A DNA stretch of 64,000 nucleotides from Pararobbsia alpina (lineage in GTDB: Bacteria > Pseudomonadota > Gammaproteobacteria > Burkholderiales > Burkholderiaceae): assembly GCF_902859895.1 (NCBI RefSeq), contig NZ_CADIKM010000012.1, positions 62,001-126,000 on the forward strand. The letters are read 5' to 3'. Each line of letters begins with the position of its first letter. The stretch's first letter is position 1. Position numbers and translations under genes: made by a program. The notes beneath the pieces were generated by a model. That model was not told where the DNA came from and did not search any database. It saw nothing but the letters and a program-made list of their open reading frames with translations. Shown here piece after piece: positions 36,913-46,176 of the stretch.

Positions 36913-37995
36913 TCAGGAGCCGATGGGCCCGGAGCGCGGCACGATCTGCGGCTTGGTGCTCTTGCCTTCGTAGCGCGTCTCGGTGTTCAGGTAGGGTTCG
37001 ACGGTCGACTTCGTGACGAACTTGAGGCCGGTGTTGATATTGCTGGGCCCGACGAGTCCCCCCGAGGACAGGAAGACGAACGCTTCGACCACGGTATAGA
37101 AACCCTGCACATACGGCTGCTGGTCGATCGTGAAATCAAGAAAGCCTTCGTGAATCAGCTGGACCGTGCGCGGCAGCAGGTCGAAGCCGCCGCCATGCAC
37201 GCCCTTGGCTGGCAGATTCGATTCCTTCATGACCTGGGCCACGCCCTGCGTGCTGCCCGCGTCGACCGCGTACATGCCCTTGAGATCCTGGTGTCCGAGA
37301 TAGAAGGACTTGATCTTCGACAGCTCTTCGTTGACGGTGGCGCCCGTTGCGATGGTCTGCACGTCGATCTTCTTGCCGGACTTCTTGATCGCGTCGGACG
37401 CGCCGTCGAGGCGCGGCTGGATGTTGAGCTGCCCGGGCGTCGCGATGAAAAGCGCGACGAGGCCGCTGTCGATCGCCTGGACAATGCGCTCGCCCATCTG
37501 ATAGCCGGACAGATACAGATCCTGGCCGATATAGGCGAGGCGCGCATTGGCGCCGCCTGCCGGCGCATCGGCGTTGTACGAGAACACCGCGATGCCGGCG
37601 TCGAGCGCCTTGCGTACCGGCTTGTCGAATGCCTTCGGATCGACGATTGGCACTGCGATGGCATCGGCCTTGCCGGCGATCGCGGCGTTGAACGCATTGA
37701 TCATTTCGCCGACGTCGGAGGTGACCGAACCTGTCCACTGATACTCGAAGCCGAGGAGTTCCGACGCGTCCTGGATACCATACTGGCAGGGCACGAAGAA
37801 GGGGTTGGTGGTCACGTGGTTGACGAATACGATCTTCCAGCGCTTGTGTGCGGGGAAAGGGCCGCCTTCGGCCGCCAGTGCCGGCGTGGTTATGCCACCC
37901 AGCATCGCCAGTGCGCCCGAGACGCCGGCCGCCTGCAGCAGCCCGCGGCGAGTGCGTTGCGCTTCGCCCAATTCGTCGTCTTGATTGTCTGCCAT
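36913..37995 (-). CDS. Sugar-binding periplasmic protein (CUT2) with twin-arginine-like signal
   Basis: Protein of 360 aa. The N-terminus reads QRTRRGLLQAAGVSGALAML and ends at TPALAAEG, a signal peptide with a twin arginine in the Tat position. The mature protein is of the ribose/galactose-binding type: WKIVFVNHVTTNPFFVPCQYG, ADAIAVPIVDPKAFDKPV, VFSYNADAP and GMYAVDAGSTQGVAQV. GGAGGAG eight bases before the ATG fixes the start. Export in folded form is unusual for this class but known. It is the first gene of the operon. Confidence 0.94.
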   Translation of the reverse strand: MADNQDDELGEAQRTRRGLLQAAGVSGALAMLGGITTPALAAEGGPFPAHKRWKIVFVNHVTTNPFFVPCQYGIQDASELLGFEYQWTGSVTSDVGEMINAFNAAIAGKADAIAVPIVDPKAFDKPVRKALDAGIAVFSYNADAPAGGANARLAYIGQDLYLSGYQMGERIVQAIDSGLVALFIATPGQLNIQPRLDGASDAIKKSGKKIDVQTIATGATVNEELSKIKSFYLGHQDLKGMYAVDAGSTQGVAQVMKESNLPAKGVHGGGFDLLPRTVQLIHEGFLDFTIDQQPYVQGFYTVVEAFVFLSSGGLVGPSNINTGLKFVTKSTVEPYLNTETRYEGKSTKPQIVPRSGPIGS

Positions 37996-38272
37996 GTTGA
38001 ACGCTCCTCCAGATGGACCAATGTGATTTCACGTCACACAGTGCGTCGTCGTCGGCATCGGTCTGGTTCGGCGCGGCTTTTGTCTCATCAAGCTGAACGG
38101 CTGCAATACCATTTCTCGCCGATCGGAACGCGAGGCAGGCTTGCAATGAGCGAAAGCATCGGGGTCGGGCGGCGACGTATTTGAACGCCTAATAATGGCA
38201 GGCGAGCGGTAATTGTCAAGATGAGGTTATTGCTCAGTCATCCATATAGGTGAAAGCACGCCCCGTCATGAG

Positions 38273-39754
38273 TCACGCCACACGCCATGAGGAATGGGCG
38301 AGCTGCTCGTACAAGTGGTAGTACCGCAAGGCTGATGCTTCCCAGCCGAAGTTCTGCTTCATCGCATGACGCTGGGTCGCGACCCACTCATCGGGCCGGT
38401 CGAACAAGGCGAACGCGCGCCGGATCGCGGCCGCGAGCGATGCGAGTTCGAAGCGATGGAAGGCAAAGCCTGTCGCGATCCCCTCGGCGAGGTTTTCGAG
38501 CGAAGCATCGACGACGGTGTCCGCGAGACCGCCAACGCAATGAACGAGTGGCAAGGTGCCGTATGCGAGGCCATAGAGCTGGGTGAGCCCGCATGGTTCG
38601 AAGCGTGACGGCACGGCGACCACGTCGCTCCCGGCGATGATCGCGTGGGCGAGCGTTTCGTCGAAGCCGAGTTCGATCGCGACCGCCTCCGGATGCGCCT
38701 CGGCGGCGCGCTTGAGACCTTGCTCGAGCTTGGGTTCACCGGTGCCGAGCACGACCAGCTGGCCGCCGCGTGCGACGATCTTGGGAACCGCCGCGAGCAG
38801 CACATCGATGCCCTTCTGCTCGGTGAGCCGGCTGACCACGCCGAACAGCGGCGTGTCGGTGCGCGGGAGAAGCCCGAAGCGCGCCTGCAGGGCGGCCTTG
38901 CACTTCGCCTTGCCGGCCATGTCGTCGGCCCGGTAGGGTGCCGCGATCGCGTGGTCGACCGAGGGATGCCAGACCGTATAGTCGACGCCGTTGAGAATCC
39001 CGCTGATATCGTGTGCCCGCTTGCGCAGCAGTCCGTCGAGACCGGCCCCTTGCTGCGGGGTCTGGATTTCACGCGCATAGGTGGGACTGACCGTCGTGAT
39101 ACGGTCCGAGAACGCGAGACCGGCCTTGAGGAACGAGACCTGGCCATAGAACTCGGCGCCTTCGATGCCATAGAACGAATCTGGCAAGCCGAGCTGGACG
39201 AACAGCGAGGCCGGAAACACGCCCTGATAGGCGAGGTTGTGCACGGTGATGATCGACGGCGGCATGCGCCGGCGTTGCGCGGCGGATGCCGCCTTCAGAT
39301 AGGCGGGGGTGAGCGCCGCATGCCAATCGTGCGCATGCACGACCTGCGGCGTCCAGGCGGGGTCGGCACCTTGCGCCAGCAGCGAGGCGGCCCAGCCGAG
39401 CATCGCGAAGCGCTGTGCGTTGTCCGCAAACGGTTGATGGCCAGCGTTGAGGTAGGGGCTGCCGGGGCGGTCGTAGAACGCATCGGCGCGCACCACATAG
39501 ACGCCCGTGCCGTTCGAGCGCATCGTGCCGAACTCGATCACGGGGTCGGCGATGCCGAAGCGCGGCCCCGTATGCGCGACCGGGTGCAGGTCGTCGAGCC
39601 CGGCCACGATCGCCGGGAAACCTGGCATCACGACGCGCGCGTCCGCGCCGAGCGGCTGGAGCGCGGGCGGCAGCGCGCCGACGACGTCCGCGAGGCCGCC
39701 GGTCTTCAGCAGGGGATACAGTTCGGCAGCGACATGCAGGACGCGCACCGTCAC
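38273..39754 (-). CDS. glgA: Glycogen synthase (ADP-glucose-dependent)
   Basis: Protein of 493 aa, a GT5 enzyme that extends alpha-1,4-glucan from ADP-glucose. The N-terminal substrate loop is [15 protein letters not shown] (K17), followed by HAHDWHAAL. The C-terminal Rossmann domain has [15 protein letters not shown] and the donor-site block [20 protein letters not shown] with PLV. The start overlaps the glgC stop by four bases, so synthesis of the two enzymes is coupled. No glgB, glgX or glgP lies in the window. Confidence 0.97.
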   Translation of the reverse strand: MTVRVLHVAAELYPLLKTGGLADVVGALPPALQPLGADARVVMPGFPAIVAGLDDLHPVAHTGPRFGIADPVIEFGTMRSNGTGVYVVRADAFYDRPGSPYLNAGHQPFADNAQRFAMLGWAASLLAQGADPAWTPQVVHAHDWHAALTPAYLKAASAAQRRRMPPSIITVHNLAYQGVFPASLFVQLGLPDSFYGIEGAEFYGQVSFLKAGLAFSDRITTVSPTYAREIQTPQQGAGLDGLLRKRAHDISGILNGVDYTVWHPSVDHAIAAPYRADDMAGKAKCKAALQARFGLLPRTDTPLFGVVSRLTEQKGIDVLLAAVPKIVARGGQLVVLGTGEPKLEQGLKRAAEAHPEAVAIELGFDETLAHAIIAGSDVVAVPSRFEPCGLTQLYGLAYGTLPLVHCVGGLADTVVDASLENLAEGIATGFAFHRFELASLAAAIRRAFALFDRPDEWVATQRHAMKQNFGWEASALRYYHLYEQLAHSSWRVA

Positions 39755-41049
39755 TGGCGATTCCCCTCGGCAGGATGGAAACGCCTGCCCTCGACCATCG
39801 CGTTCAGCGCGTCGCGCGTGACAAGCACGACACCGCTCGCAGTCCGGTAGAAACGCTCGGCATCGAGATCCGGGTCTTCACCGATCACCGTGCCTTCGGG
39901 GATCGTGCACCCCCGGTCGATCACGACTGTACGCAAGCGGCAGCTCCTTTCGACGGTAACCTGTGGGAGCAATACTGCCTCATTGATGTTACAGAAAGAA
40001 TGCACGCGCACCGCCGAGGACAGCACCGAGCGCGAAATCTGCGAACCGGACACGACGCAGCCGCCGCAGGCGAGCAGATTGGTGCCGGTGCCCTGCAGGC
40101 CGTTGAGATCGCGCACGAACTTGGCCGGCGGCAATTGCTCCTGGTGAGTCCAGATCGGCCAGCGGCCGTCATAGAGGTCGAGCGCCGGGATCGTCGAGGC
40201 AAGGTCGAGGTTGGCCGACCAGTAGGCATCGATCGTACCGACATCGCGCCAGTAGGCGGGTGCTTCGGTGTCCGAGGTCACGCACGACATGCCGAACGGA
40301 TGGGCGATCGCCTTGCCGGTCAGGACGACCTGCGGCACGATGTCCTTGCCGAAGTCATGCTCCGTCCCCGACTTCTCGATGTTTTCCTCGAGCAGCTGGT
40401 ACAGGTAGTCGGCGCTGAACGCGTAGATCCCCATGCTCGCGAGCGCGATGTCGGGCTTGCCCGGCATCGCGGGCGGGTCGGCCGGTTTCTCGACGAACCC
40501 TGTTACACGCCGGTTCGCGTCGACGTGCATGACGCCGAACGCAACCGCCTCCTCGCGCGGCACTTCGATGCAGCCGACCGTGCAGTCGGCGCCGCTCTCG
40601 ATATGATCGAGCAGCATGCGCGTGTAGTCCATCTTGTAGATATGGTCGCCCGCGAGCACGATGATGAAGCGCGGGCCGATCGAGCGGATGATGTCGAGGT
40701 TCTGGAATACCGCGTCGGCGGTGCCGCGATACCAGCTGTCGTCGACGCGCTGCTGCGCGGGCCAGAGATCGATGAACTCGTTGAACTCGCCGCGCAGGAA
40801 GCCCCAGCCACGCTGGAGGTGCCGCAGCAGCGAGTGAGCCTTGTACTGGGTGACGACCGCGATGCGTCGGATCCCGGAGTTCAGGCAGTTCGACAGGGCG
40901 AAGTCGATGATGCGGTACTTGCCGCCAAAATGAACGGCAGGCTTGACGCGCTTGTTGGTCAACGCCCCGAGCCGTGTGCCGCGACCGCCGGCAAGGACGA
41001 TGGCCAGTGTGGACTTCTGTAGATCGTTGAGATTTGCCGGCGTCTCCAT
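39751..41049 (-). CDS. glgC: Glucose-1-phosphate adenylyltransferase (ADP-glucose pyrophosphorylase)
   Basis: Protein of 432 aa from the ATG at 41049, preceded by GGAGGTTCGA; the open frame to 41184 lacks similarity. The nucleotide-binding loop is [14 protein letters not shown], followed by [38 protein letters not shown] and [11 protein letters not shown]. The C-terminus is the left-handed beta-helix ([13 protein letters not shown]). It makes ADP-glucose for GlgA, the committed step of glycogen synthesis, and is usually allosterically regulated. Confidence 0.97.
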   Translation of the reverse strand: METPANLNDLQKSTLAIVLAGGRGTRLGALTNKRVKPAVHFGGKYRIIDFALSNCLNSGIRRIAVVTQYKAHSLLRHLQRGWGFLRGEFNEFIDLWPAQQRVDDSWYRGTADAVFQNLDIIRSIGPRFIIVLAGDHIYKMDYTRMLLDHIESGADCTVGCIEVPREEAVAFGVMHVDANRRVTGFVEKPADPPAMPGKPDIALASMGIYAFSADYLYQLLEENIEKSGTEHDFGKDIVPQVVLTGKAIAHPFGMSCVTSDTEAPAYWRDVGTIDAYWSANLDLASTIPALDLYDGRWPIWTHQEQLPPAKFVRDLNGLQGTGTNLLACGGCVVSGSQISRSVLSSAVRVHSFCNINEAVLLPQVTVERSCRLRTVVIDRGCTIPEGTVIGEDPDLDAERFYRTASGVVLVTRDALNAMVEGRRFHPAEGNRQ

Positions 41050-41324
41050 TCGAACCTCCATCTTGTGTTGACGTACACAGGGCGCGAGGGACGATCGGCT
41101 TCCCGCCGCGTGAGGCAAGGCAACTCGACGATGTGGCAGTGCAGCATGCGCTTCGGGAGCCCAGGGTCGAGGGTCGATTCGCAAGAACGATGCCGCGCCG
41201 ACAGGTTAGGGCGCGCCGGAATACTGTAGTCGAAAAGAAGATTGCATTACGCGCCATCCCGCACATAAATTGACTAGGGCTGAACCCTATGTGCGTCAAC
41301 CCGGGCGGGTGCGGGATGGGGAGG

Positions 41325-41792
41325 CTAGGTGGGGCGCAGCGAGCGGCGCATGACGACGGTCGGGCTGGCGAGCGCATCGATCACTGTCCAGCCGCGTTTC
41401 TCGTAGAACTTACGTTCGTCCGCCGTCATCAGCAGGAGGGCGGGCTCGCCGAGCTTGCGTGCGTGGGCGCAGCACGCATCGATGACGGCCGTGCCGACGC
41501 CCTTGCCGCGCTGGGCGTCGTCGACCCAGACGCCCGAGAGCCATGCGGATAGTGCTCGCAGGACGGTATCGTCAGGCTGCTGATTGACGACCACACTGCC
41601 CGTGCCGAGCAGCAGGTCCGTATCGTGCGCGACGATCGTGAACGGCAGCGCATCGGCATTCATGCGCAGGGAAAGGCGCTCACCCGCTCGCGCGACGGAG
41701 GCGGCGGGGTCGGTCAGCCAGAAGGTCTCATGGAGGGCGTGCGCAAGCGCGGGCAGGAATTGGGGGACATCGCACAGCAGGGAGAGCTGCAT
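41325..41792 (-). CDS. GNAT family N-acetyltransferase
   Basis: Protein of 155 aa from the ATG at 41792 (AGAGGATA upstream); the same frame is open further upstream but without similarity. The acetyl-CoA loop is in SGVWVDDAQRGKGVGTAVID. The following strand-helix is EPALLLMTADERKFYEKRGW, the common C-terminal signature of small-molecule acetyltransferases. The acceptor is unknown. It follows the alpha-xylosidase gene in the same direction, beyond a strong hairpin. Confidence 0.9.
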   Translation of the reverse strand: MQLSLLCDVPQFLPALAHALHETFWLTDPAASVARAGERLSLRMNADALPFTIVAHDTDLLLGTGSVVVNQQPDDTVLRALSAWLSGVWVDDAQRGKGVGTAVIDACCAHARKLGEPALLLMTADERKFYEKRGWTVIDALASPTVVMRRSLRPT

Positions 41793-41815
41793 ACGTATCC
41801 TCTTGGGGCAGGCAC

Positions 41816-41837
41816 GGACGCCGCGGCTGCGGCGTCC
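41816..41837 (-). terminator. GC-rich hairpin between the alpha-xylosidase and GNAT genes
   Basis: GGACGCCGC (41816-41824) pairs perfectly with GCGGCGTCC (41829-41837) around a GGCT loop, 38 bp beyond the yicI stop and 24 bp before the GNAT start. No T run follows, so it may reduce readthrough or stabilise the upstream mRNA rather than act as a strict terminator. Confidence 0.45.
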
Positions 41838-41874
41838 GGCCCCTCGATGATACCGTCCCTCAATCGAGGCTGGA

Positions 41875-44289
41875 TTACAGTTCGATGGTGAAGCGCTTGA
41901 CGTTCGCGGCGATCCGCACGTGAGTGTGACGTGCGTCGGATTCGACCGTGAACGAGCCCGACGCGTTGGCCGAACCCATGCCTGATCCTGCGCCGGTGTC
42001 AGTCGCGAACACTTGCATGGTCGAGCTCGCGAGATTTTGCAAGGACAGCGTGCACGGCCGATCGTTGCCCTCGAGCTCGACATTCAGCCGCATGCCGGTA
42101 CGGCTCGCGGCGGCGTACAGGCGGACTTCGCCGTCGAGATCGCGAACGGTCGCTCCGGCACGCGCGCCCTCGTCGAGCGCGTAGAGACGCAGTTCGACCT
42201 CGTTCGCGTAGTCATAGTCGGGCTTTGACGCATCGGCACCGATCGCGAGCAGCGTGTTCGGCCGGACATAGATCGGCACGCTCATGAAGTCGTGCCGTTC
42301 ACGCCGCCAGCTGCCGCCCGCGACCTCGGTGTCGGTGAACAGGTGCGTCCATCGTCCGGCGGGCAGATAGAAGTCGACGTCGCCGGCTTCACTGAACACC
42401 GGCGCGACCAGCACCGATTCGCCGAGCATGTACTGGCGATCGAGATAGTCGCACGCGCGATCCTCCGCGAACTCGAGCAGCATCGCTCGCATCAGCGGTG
42501 TGCCGTGTTGCGCGGCGAGCGCGGCCTGGTCGTACAGATAAGGCATCAGGCGCGACTTCCATTGGGTGAAGTGCCGCAGCACATCGACAGCCTCTTCGTC
42601 GAACAGCCAGGGTACCCGGTACGACTTGCTGCCATGTAGCCGGCTATGGCTCGAGAGCAGGCCGAACGCACACCAGCGCTTGTAGATGTGCGCGGGCGCG
42701 GTGTTTTCGAAACCGCCGATGTCGTGGCTCCAGAAGCCGAAGCCCGAGAGTCCGAGCGACAGGCCGCCGCGCAGGCTTTCCGCCATCGATTCATAGGTCG
42801 AATTGGAGTCGCCGCCCCAATGCACCGGAAATTGCTGGCTGCCGGCCGCGGCCGCGCGGGCGAACAGCACCGCGTCCTTCGGACCGCGCACCTCGGCGAG
42901 CACGTCGTAGACGAGCTTGTTGTAGAGGAACGCATAGTAGTTGTGCATGCGTTCCGGGTCCGATCCGTCGTGATAGACGACATCGGTCGGGATGCGCTCG
43001 CCAAAGTCGGTCTTGAAGGAATCGACGCCCATCGCGAGCAGCCGGCGCAGATGAGCCGCGTACCACTCGCATGCCGCGGGGTTCGTGAAGTCGACGATGC
43101 CCTGGCCCGGCTGCCACTTGTCCCACTGCCAGACTTTCCCGTCGGCCTTCTTGAGCAAGTAGCCACGGGCCATGCCTTCGGCGAAAAGCGGCGACGGTTG
43201 CGCGATATACGGATTGATCCACACGCAGATGTGCAGGCCCTTGTCCTTGAGCCGGCGCAGCATGCCTTCGGGATCGGGGAAGGTCGCGGGGTTCCATTCG
43301 AAGTCGCACCAGTGAAAGGCGCGCATCCAGAAGCAGTCGAAGTGAAATACGTGCAGGGGCAGATTACGTTCGCGCATGCCGTCGATAAAGCGGTTGACGG
43401 TGCCTTCGTCGTAGTCGGTCGTGAAAGACGTCGTGAGCCAAAGCCCGAACGACCAGGCCGGCGGCAGGGCGGGGCGGCCGGTCAGGCGGGTGTAGCGGTC
43501 GAGCACCGCCTTGGGTGAGGGGCCGTCGATCACGAAATACTCGAGTCCTTCGCCCGGCACGCTGAACTGCACCTTCGCGACCTTCTCGGTGGCGACCTCG
43601 AACTCCACATGGCCCGGATGATTGACGAACACGCCGTACCCGCGGTTGGTCAGGTAGAAGGGAATGTTCTTGTAGGCCTGCTCCGTGCCGGTGCCACCGT
43701 CGCGATTCCAGATGTCGATGGTCTGGCCGTTCTTGACGAAGGCCGCGAAGCGCTCGCCGAGTCCGTAGACGGTCTCGCCCACACCGAGGTCGAGCCGTTC
43801 GAAGACATGTGTACCACCGCCGGTTTCAGTGACATGGCCCGCGGCGCGCACGCCGCTGCCGGTCAGGCGTTCGAAGACCGGTCCGCCCCCGGCGCCCGCG
43901 CCGCTCGCGTGAGTGTCGCGCAGGAAGTCGATCGCCCAGTCGCCGCGGCGTGCGATGCGCACGGTCAGCGAACCGCTCGTCAGGGTGGCTTCGTTGTCGT
44001 CGAGCCGGGTCTGGACGTCGAGATCCTCGTCGCAGTGGAGTTCGAAATTCGGCCCGACCGGATAGGCCCCTTGATAGCGCTCGATTCTGACTCCGATTAC
44101 GCCCGCCTGCGGCGAGAAGATGCGCAGCGTCAGCAGTGCCGTATCGAGCTGGAAGGCACGCGAACTCACGTCGCGCGGCGCGGCGTGGACCCGCAGTTCC
44201 TTCCCCCTTAGCTGTACGTCGTGCACATGGACCGGATAGAGAACCTGCAAGCCTTCGTGGATCAGCCAGTTACCGTCGCTGATTTTCAT
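41875..44289 (-). CDS. yicI: Glycoside hydrolase family 31, alpha-xylosidase
   Basis: Protein of 804 aa, close in size and motifs to E. coli YicI. The catalytic nucleophile is D428 in FKTDFGERIPTD and the acid/base is D494 in HWGGDSNSTYESMAES. Other blocks are SFGLWLTTSFTTDYDE, FHFDCFWMRAFHWCDFEW, HICVWINPYIAQ and SHDIGGFE. It releases alpha-xylose (or a related alpha-glycoside) from oligosaccharides inside the cell. The start at 44289 was preferred because the N-terminus MKISDGNWLIHEG matches the family. It lies 53 bp after two permease genes of the same operon. Confidence 0.96.
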   Translation of the reverse strand: MKISDGNWLIHEGLQVLYPVHVHDVQLRGKELRVHAAPRDVSSRAFQLDTALLTLRIFSPQAGVIGVRIERYQGAYPVGPNFELHCDEDLDVQTRLDDNEATLTSGSLTVRIARRGDWAIDFLRDTHASGAGAGGGPVFERLTGSGVRAAGHVTETGGGTHVFERLDLGVGETVYGLGERFAAFVKNGQTIDIWNRDGGTGTEQAYKNIPFYLTNRGYGVFVNHPGHVEFEVATEKVAKVQFSVPGEGLEYFVIDGPSPKAVLDRYTRLTGRPALPPAWSFGLWLTTSFTTDYDEGTVNRFIDGMRERNLPLHVFHFDCFWMRAFHWCDFEWNPATFPDPEGMLRRLKDKGLHICVWINPYIAQPSPLFAEGMARGYLLKKADGKVWQWDKWQPGQGIVDFTNPAACEWYAAHLRRLLAMGVDSFKTDFGERIPTDVVYHDGSDPERMHNYYAFLYNKLVYDVLAEVRGPKDAVLFARAAAAGSQQFPVHWGGDSNSTYESMAESLRGGLSLGLSGFGFWSHDIGGFENTAPAHIYKRWCAFGLLSSHSRLHGSKSYRVPWLFDEEAVDVLRHFTQWKSRLMPYLYDQAALAAQHGTPLMRAMLLEFAEDRACDYLDRQYMLGESVLVAPVFSEAGDVDFYLPAGRWTHLFTDTEVAGGSWRRERHDFMSVPIYVRPNTLLAIGADASKPDYDYANEVELRLYALDEGARAGATVRDLDGEVRLYAAASRTGMRLNVELEGNDRPCTLSLQNLASSTMQVFATDTGAGSGMGSANASGSFTVESDARHTHVRIAANVKRFTIEL

Positions 44290-44342
44290 ATGGATTGTCT
44301 CGTTTCGATAAGCGATGTTGCGATGGCGATGGCGAGTCTTCC

Positions 44343-45155
44343 TTACTTGAGCGCGCCCGCGGTGAGTCCGCCGACGATGCGGCGTTGCAGCAGCATGAAG
44401 ATGCCGAGGATCGGGGTCACGTAGATCGCGGAGTAGGTCATGATGCCGATCCAGTCGGTGTTGGTCGCGCCGACGAAGGCCGACAGGCCGACCGTCGCGG
44501 TCTGATAGCTGTCGTCGAGAATCAGCGAGCGCGCATAGACGTATTCGCCGAAGGACTGCAGGAACACGAGGATGCCGCTCACGAGGATGCCGTTGACCGC
44601 GAGTGGCAGTACGACGCGGAAGAACGCACCCGCGGGCGTAGCGCCGTCGACGAGTGCGGCATCGCGCAGATCGCGCGGCACCTGTACAAAGCTGGAGCGG
44701 CACAGCACGATGAAGAAGGGCAGGGTCTTGGCGATCTGTGCGAGCACCACGGCCACGCGGGGTGTCGCGAGCAGACCGAGGGACTTGAAGGCGGTGAACA
44801 ACGGCGTGACCATCAGCGAGGAGGGCAGCGCCTGGAGCACGAGCACGGCGAAGATCGCGATGCCGGTGATGCGGTTCTGGGACTGGGCGAGCGCATAGGC
44901 AGCGCCGGTGCCGAGCACGATCGTGGCGAAGGTGGTGCCACACGCGATCGCGAAGGAGTTCCAGAGGTAGTTGGCCATCTGGCGGTCGACGAAGGTCGCG
45001 ACGAAATGCGACTGAGGCGCGAGGGGCCAGAGCGTGGGCGGATAGCGGAACATCTCGGCCGCGCTCTTGAAGGCGGTGACGTACATCCAGTAGAGCGGGA
45101 ACAGATAGAGCGCGGTGACGGCGAGGGCGATGACGAAAAGGATCGTTTTCTTCAT
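44343..45155 (-). CDS. Carbohydrate ABC transporter permease (CUT1, MalG-like) of the alpha-xylosidase operon
   Basis: Protein of 270 aa from the ATG at 45155, with GAGGG upstream. Six spans. The EAA loop reads RDAALVDGATPAGAFFRVVL. The C-terminal LLQRRIVGGLTAGALK is the typical ending of MalG-like subunits. It pairs with the permease encoded 11 bp upstream to import the glycoside that YicI then cleaves. The operon has no ATPase gene. Confidence 0.95.
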   Translation of the reverse strand: MKKTILFVIALAVTALYLFPLYWMYVTAFKSAAEMFRYPPTLWPLAPQSHFVATFVDRQMANYLWNSFAIACGTTFATIVLGTGAAYALAQSQNRITGIAIFAVLVLQALPSSLMVTPLFTAFKSLGLLATPRVAVVLAQIAKTLPFFIVLCRSSFVQVPRDLRDAALVDGATPAGAFFRVVLPLAVNGILVSGILVFLQSFGEYVYARSLILDDSYQTATVGLSAFVGATNTDWIGIMTYSAIYVTPILGIFMLLQRRIVGGLTAGALK

Positions 45156-45166
45156 GGCGCTCGCCC

Positions 45167-46069
45167 TCAGGCCAGTTGCTCGTGACGGATCGAGCGCACG
45201 TAGACGATGGCGACGACGAGCACGAGCAGGAGCATGACGGTGGCGACCGCGCTGCCCTGGGAGACTTCGAAGGTCTGGAAGGAGAGCTGCCAGGACCAGT
45301 ACTGGGCGACCTCGGAGGCATTCGCGGGACCACCCTGCGTGAGCGCGGCGATCAGGTCGAACTGCTGCATCGTGAGGATCGCGCCGAGCGAGACGACCGC
45401 GCCGAGTGTCGAGCGCATCATCGGCAAGGTCATCGAGAAGAAGCGGCGAATCGGGCCTGCGCCATCCATTTTTGCGGCCTCGTAGATCTCGGCAGGAATG
45501 CCAAGCAGGCCGACCGAAAGCAGCAGCATATTGAAAGGCACCCCGAGCCATACGTTCGCGATAATCACCGCGAACAGCGCATAGTGAGTATCGGACAGCC
45601 AGAAGATCTTGCCGTGAACCAGGCCGATCGACATCAAGGCATGATTGAGCACGCCATAGTCGCCCGCGAACACGAGCTTCCAGATCGCGCCGACCACGAG
45701 TCCGGGCATGATCCATCCGGCAAGGAACAGGCCGCGCATGAACGATGCGGCCGGAAAGCGCTGCATGAAAAGCACGGCCAGGAGCAAGCCGATCACGATC
45801 TGAAACACCAGCGAGAGCCCGACGAACAGGATCGTATTGACGACCACCATGCGCGACTCCGGCCGCGCCATCACGTCGATGTAGTTGCTCAGGCCCGCGA
45901 AGGGTCGCACGAGAAACGCGGGGCTCATCAGGTCGACTTGCTGGAACGACAGCGCGAGGTTGTAGACCAGCGGGATGCCGGCGAACAGCAACAAATAGAG
46001 CAGGGCCAGCGAGGCCATCGCGATTTCAAAGCCGTTGCGGCCTTGAACGCGGCTGAGCAGCTTGTTCAT
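45167..46069 (-). CDS. Carbohydrate ABC transporter permease (CUT1, MalF-like) of the alpha-xylosidase operon
   Basis: Protein of 300 aa from the ATG at 46069, with GGAAG upstream; a frame to 46108 adds 13 unlikely residues. Six spans, starting with SLALLYLLLFAGIPLVYNLA. The EAA loop is YEAAKMDGAGPIRRFFSMTL. It is the first permease after the binding-protein gene (107 bp), and its partner follows after 11 bp. Role: inner-membrane channel for a xylose-containing or other alpha-glycoside. Confidence 0.95.
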   Translation of the reverse strand: MNKLLSRVQGRNGFEIAMASLALLYLLLFAGIPLVYNLALSFQQVDLMSPAFLVRPFAGLSNYIDVMARPESRMVVVNTILFVGLSLVFQIVIGLLLAVLFMQRFPAASFMRGLFLAGWIMPGLVVGAIWKLVFAGDYGVLNHALMSIGLVHGKIFWLSDTHYALFAVIIANVWLGVPFNMLLLSVGLLGIPAEIYEAAKMDGAGPIRRFFSMTLPMMRSTLGAVVSLGAILTMQQFDLIAALTQGGPANASEVAQYWSWQLSFQTFEVSQGSAVATVMLLLVLVVAIVYVRSIRHEQLA

Positions 46070-46176
46070 CTTGCTTCCACGGGAATTCGTCCGGACAAAC
46101 CGCGACATCGCGGCTTCGACCCATGGCGCGCAACAGCATCGTGGCCGCCATGAGTCGAAAACGCATCGTGCCCTGC

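Noticed and set aside
38008-38034. CRP-like site TGTGA...TCACA upstream of the CUT2 binding protein
   Set aside because: The half-sites are seven bases apart in place of the usual six, and one match of this kind is expected by chance.
44290-45333. Apparent N-terminal extension making the alpha-xylosidase a 1152-aa fusion
   Set aside because: The extra part is the permease gene read in a wrong frame (Arg/Ser/Pro-rich); the family N-terminus begins at 44289.
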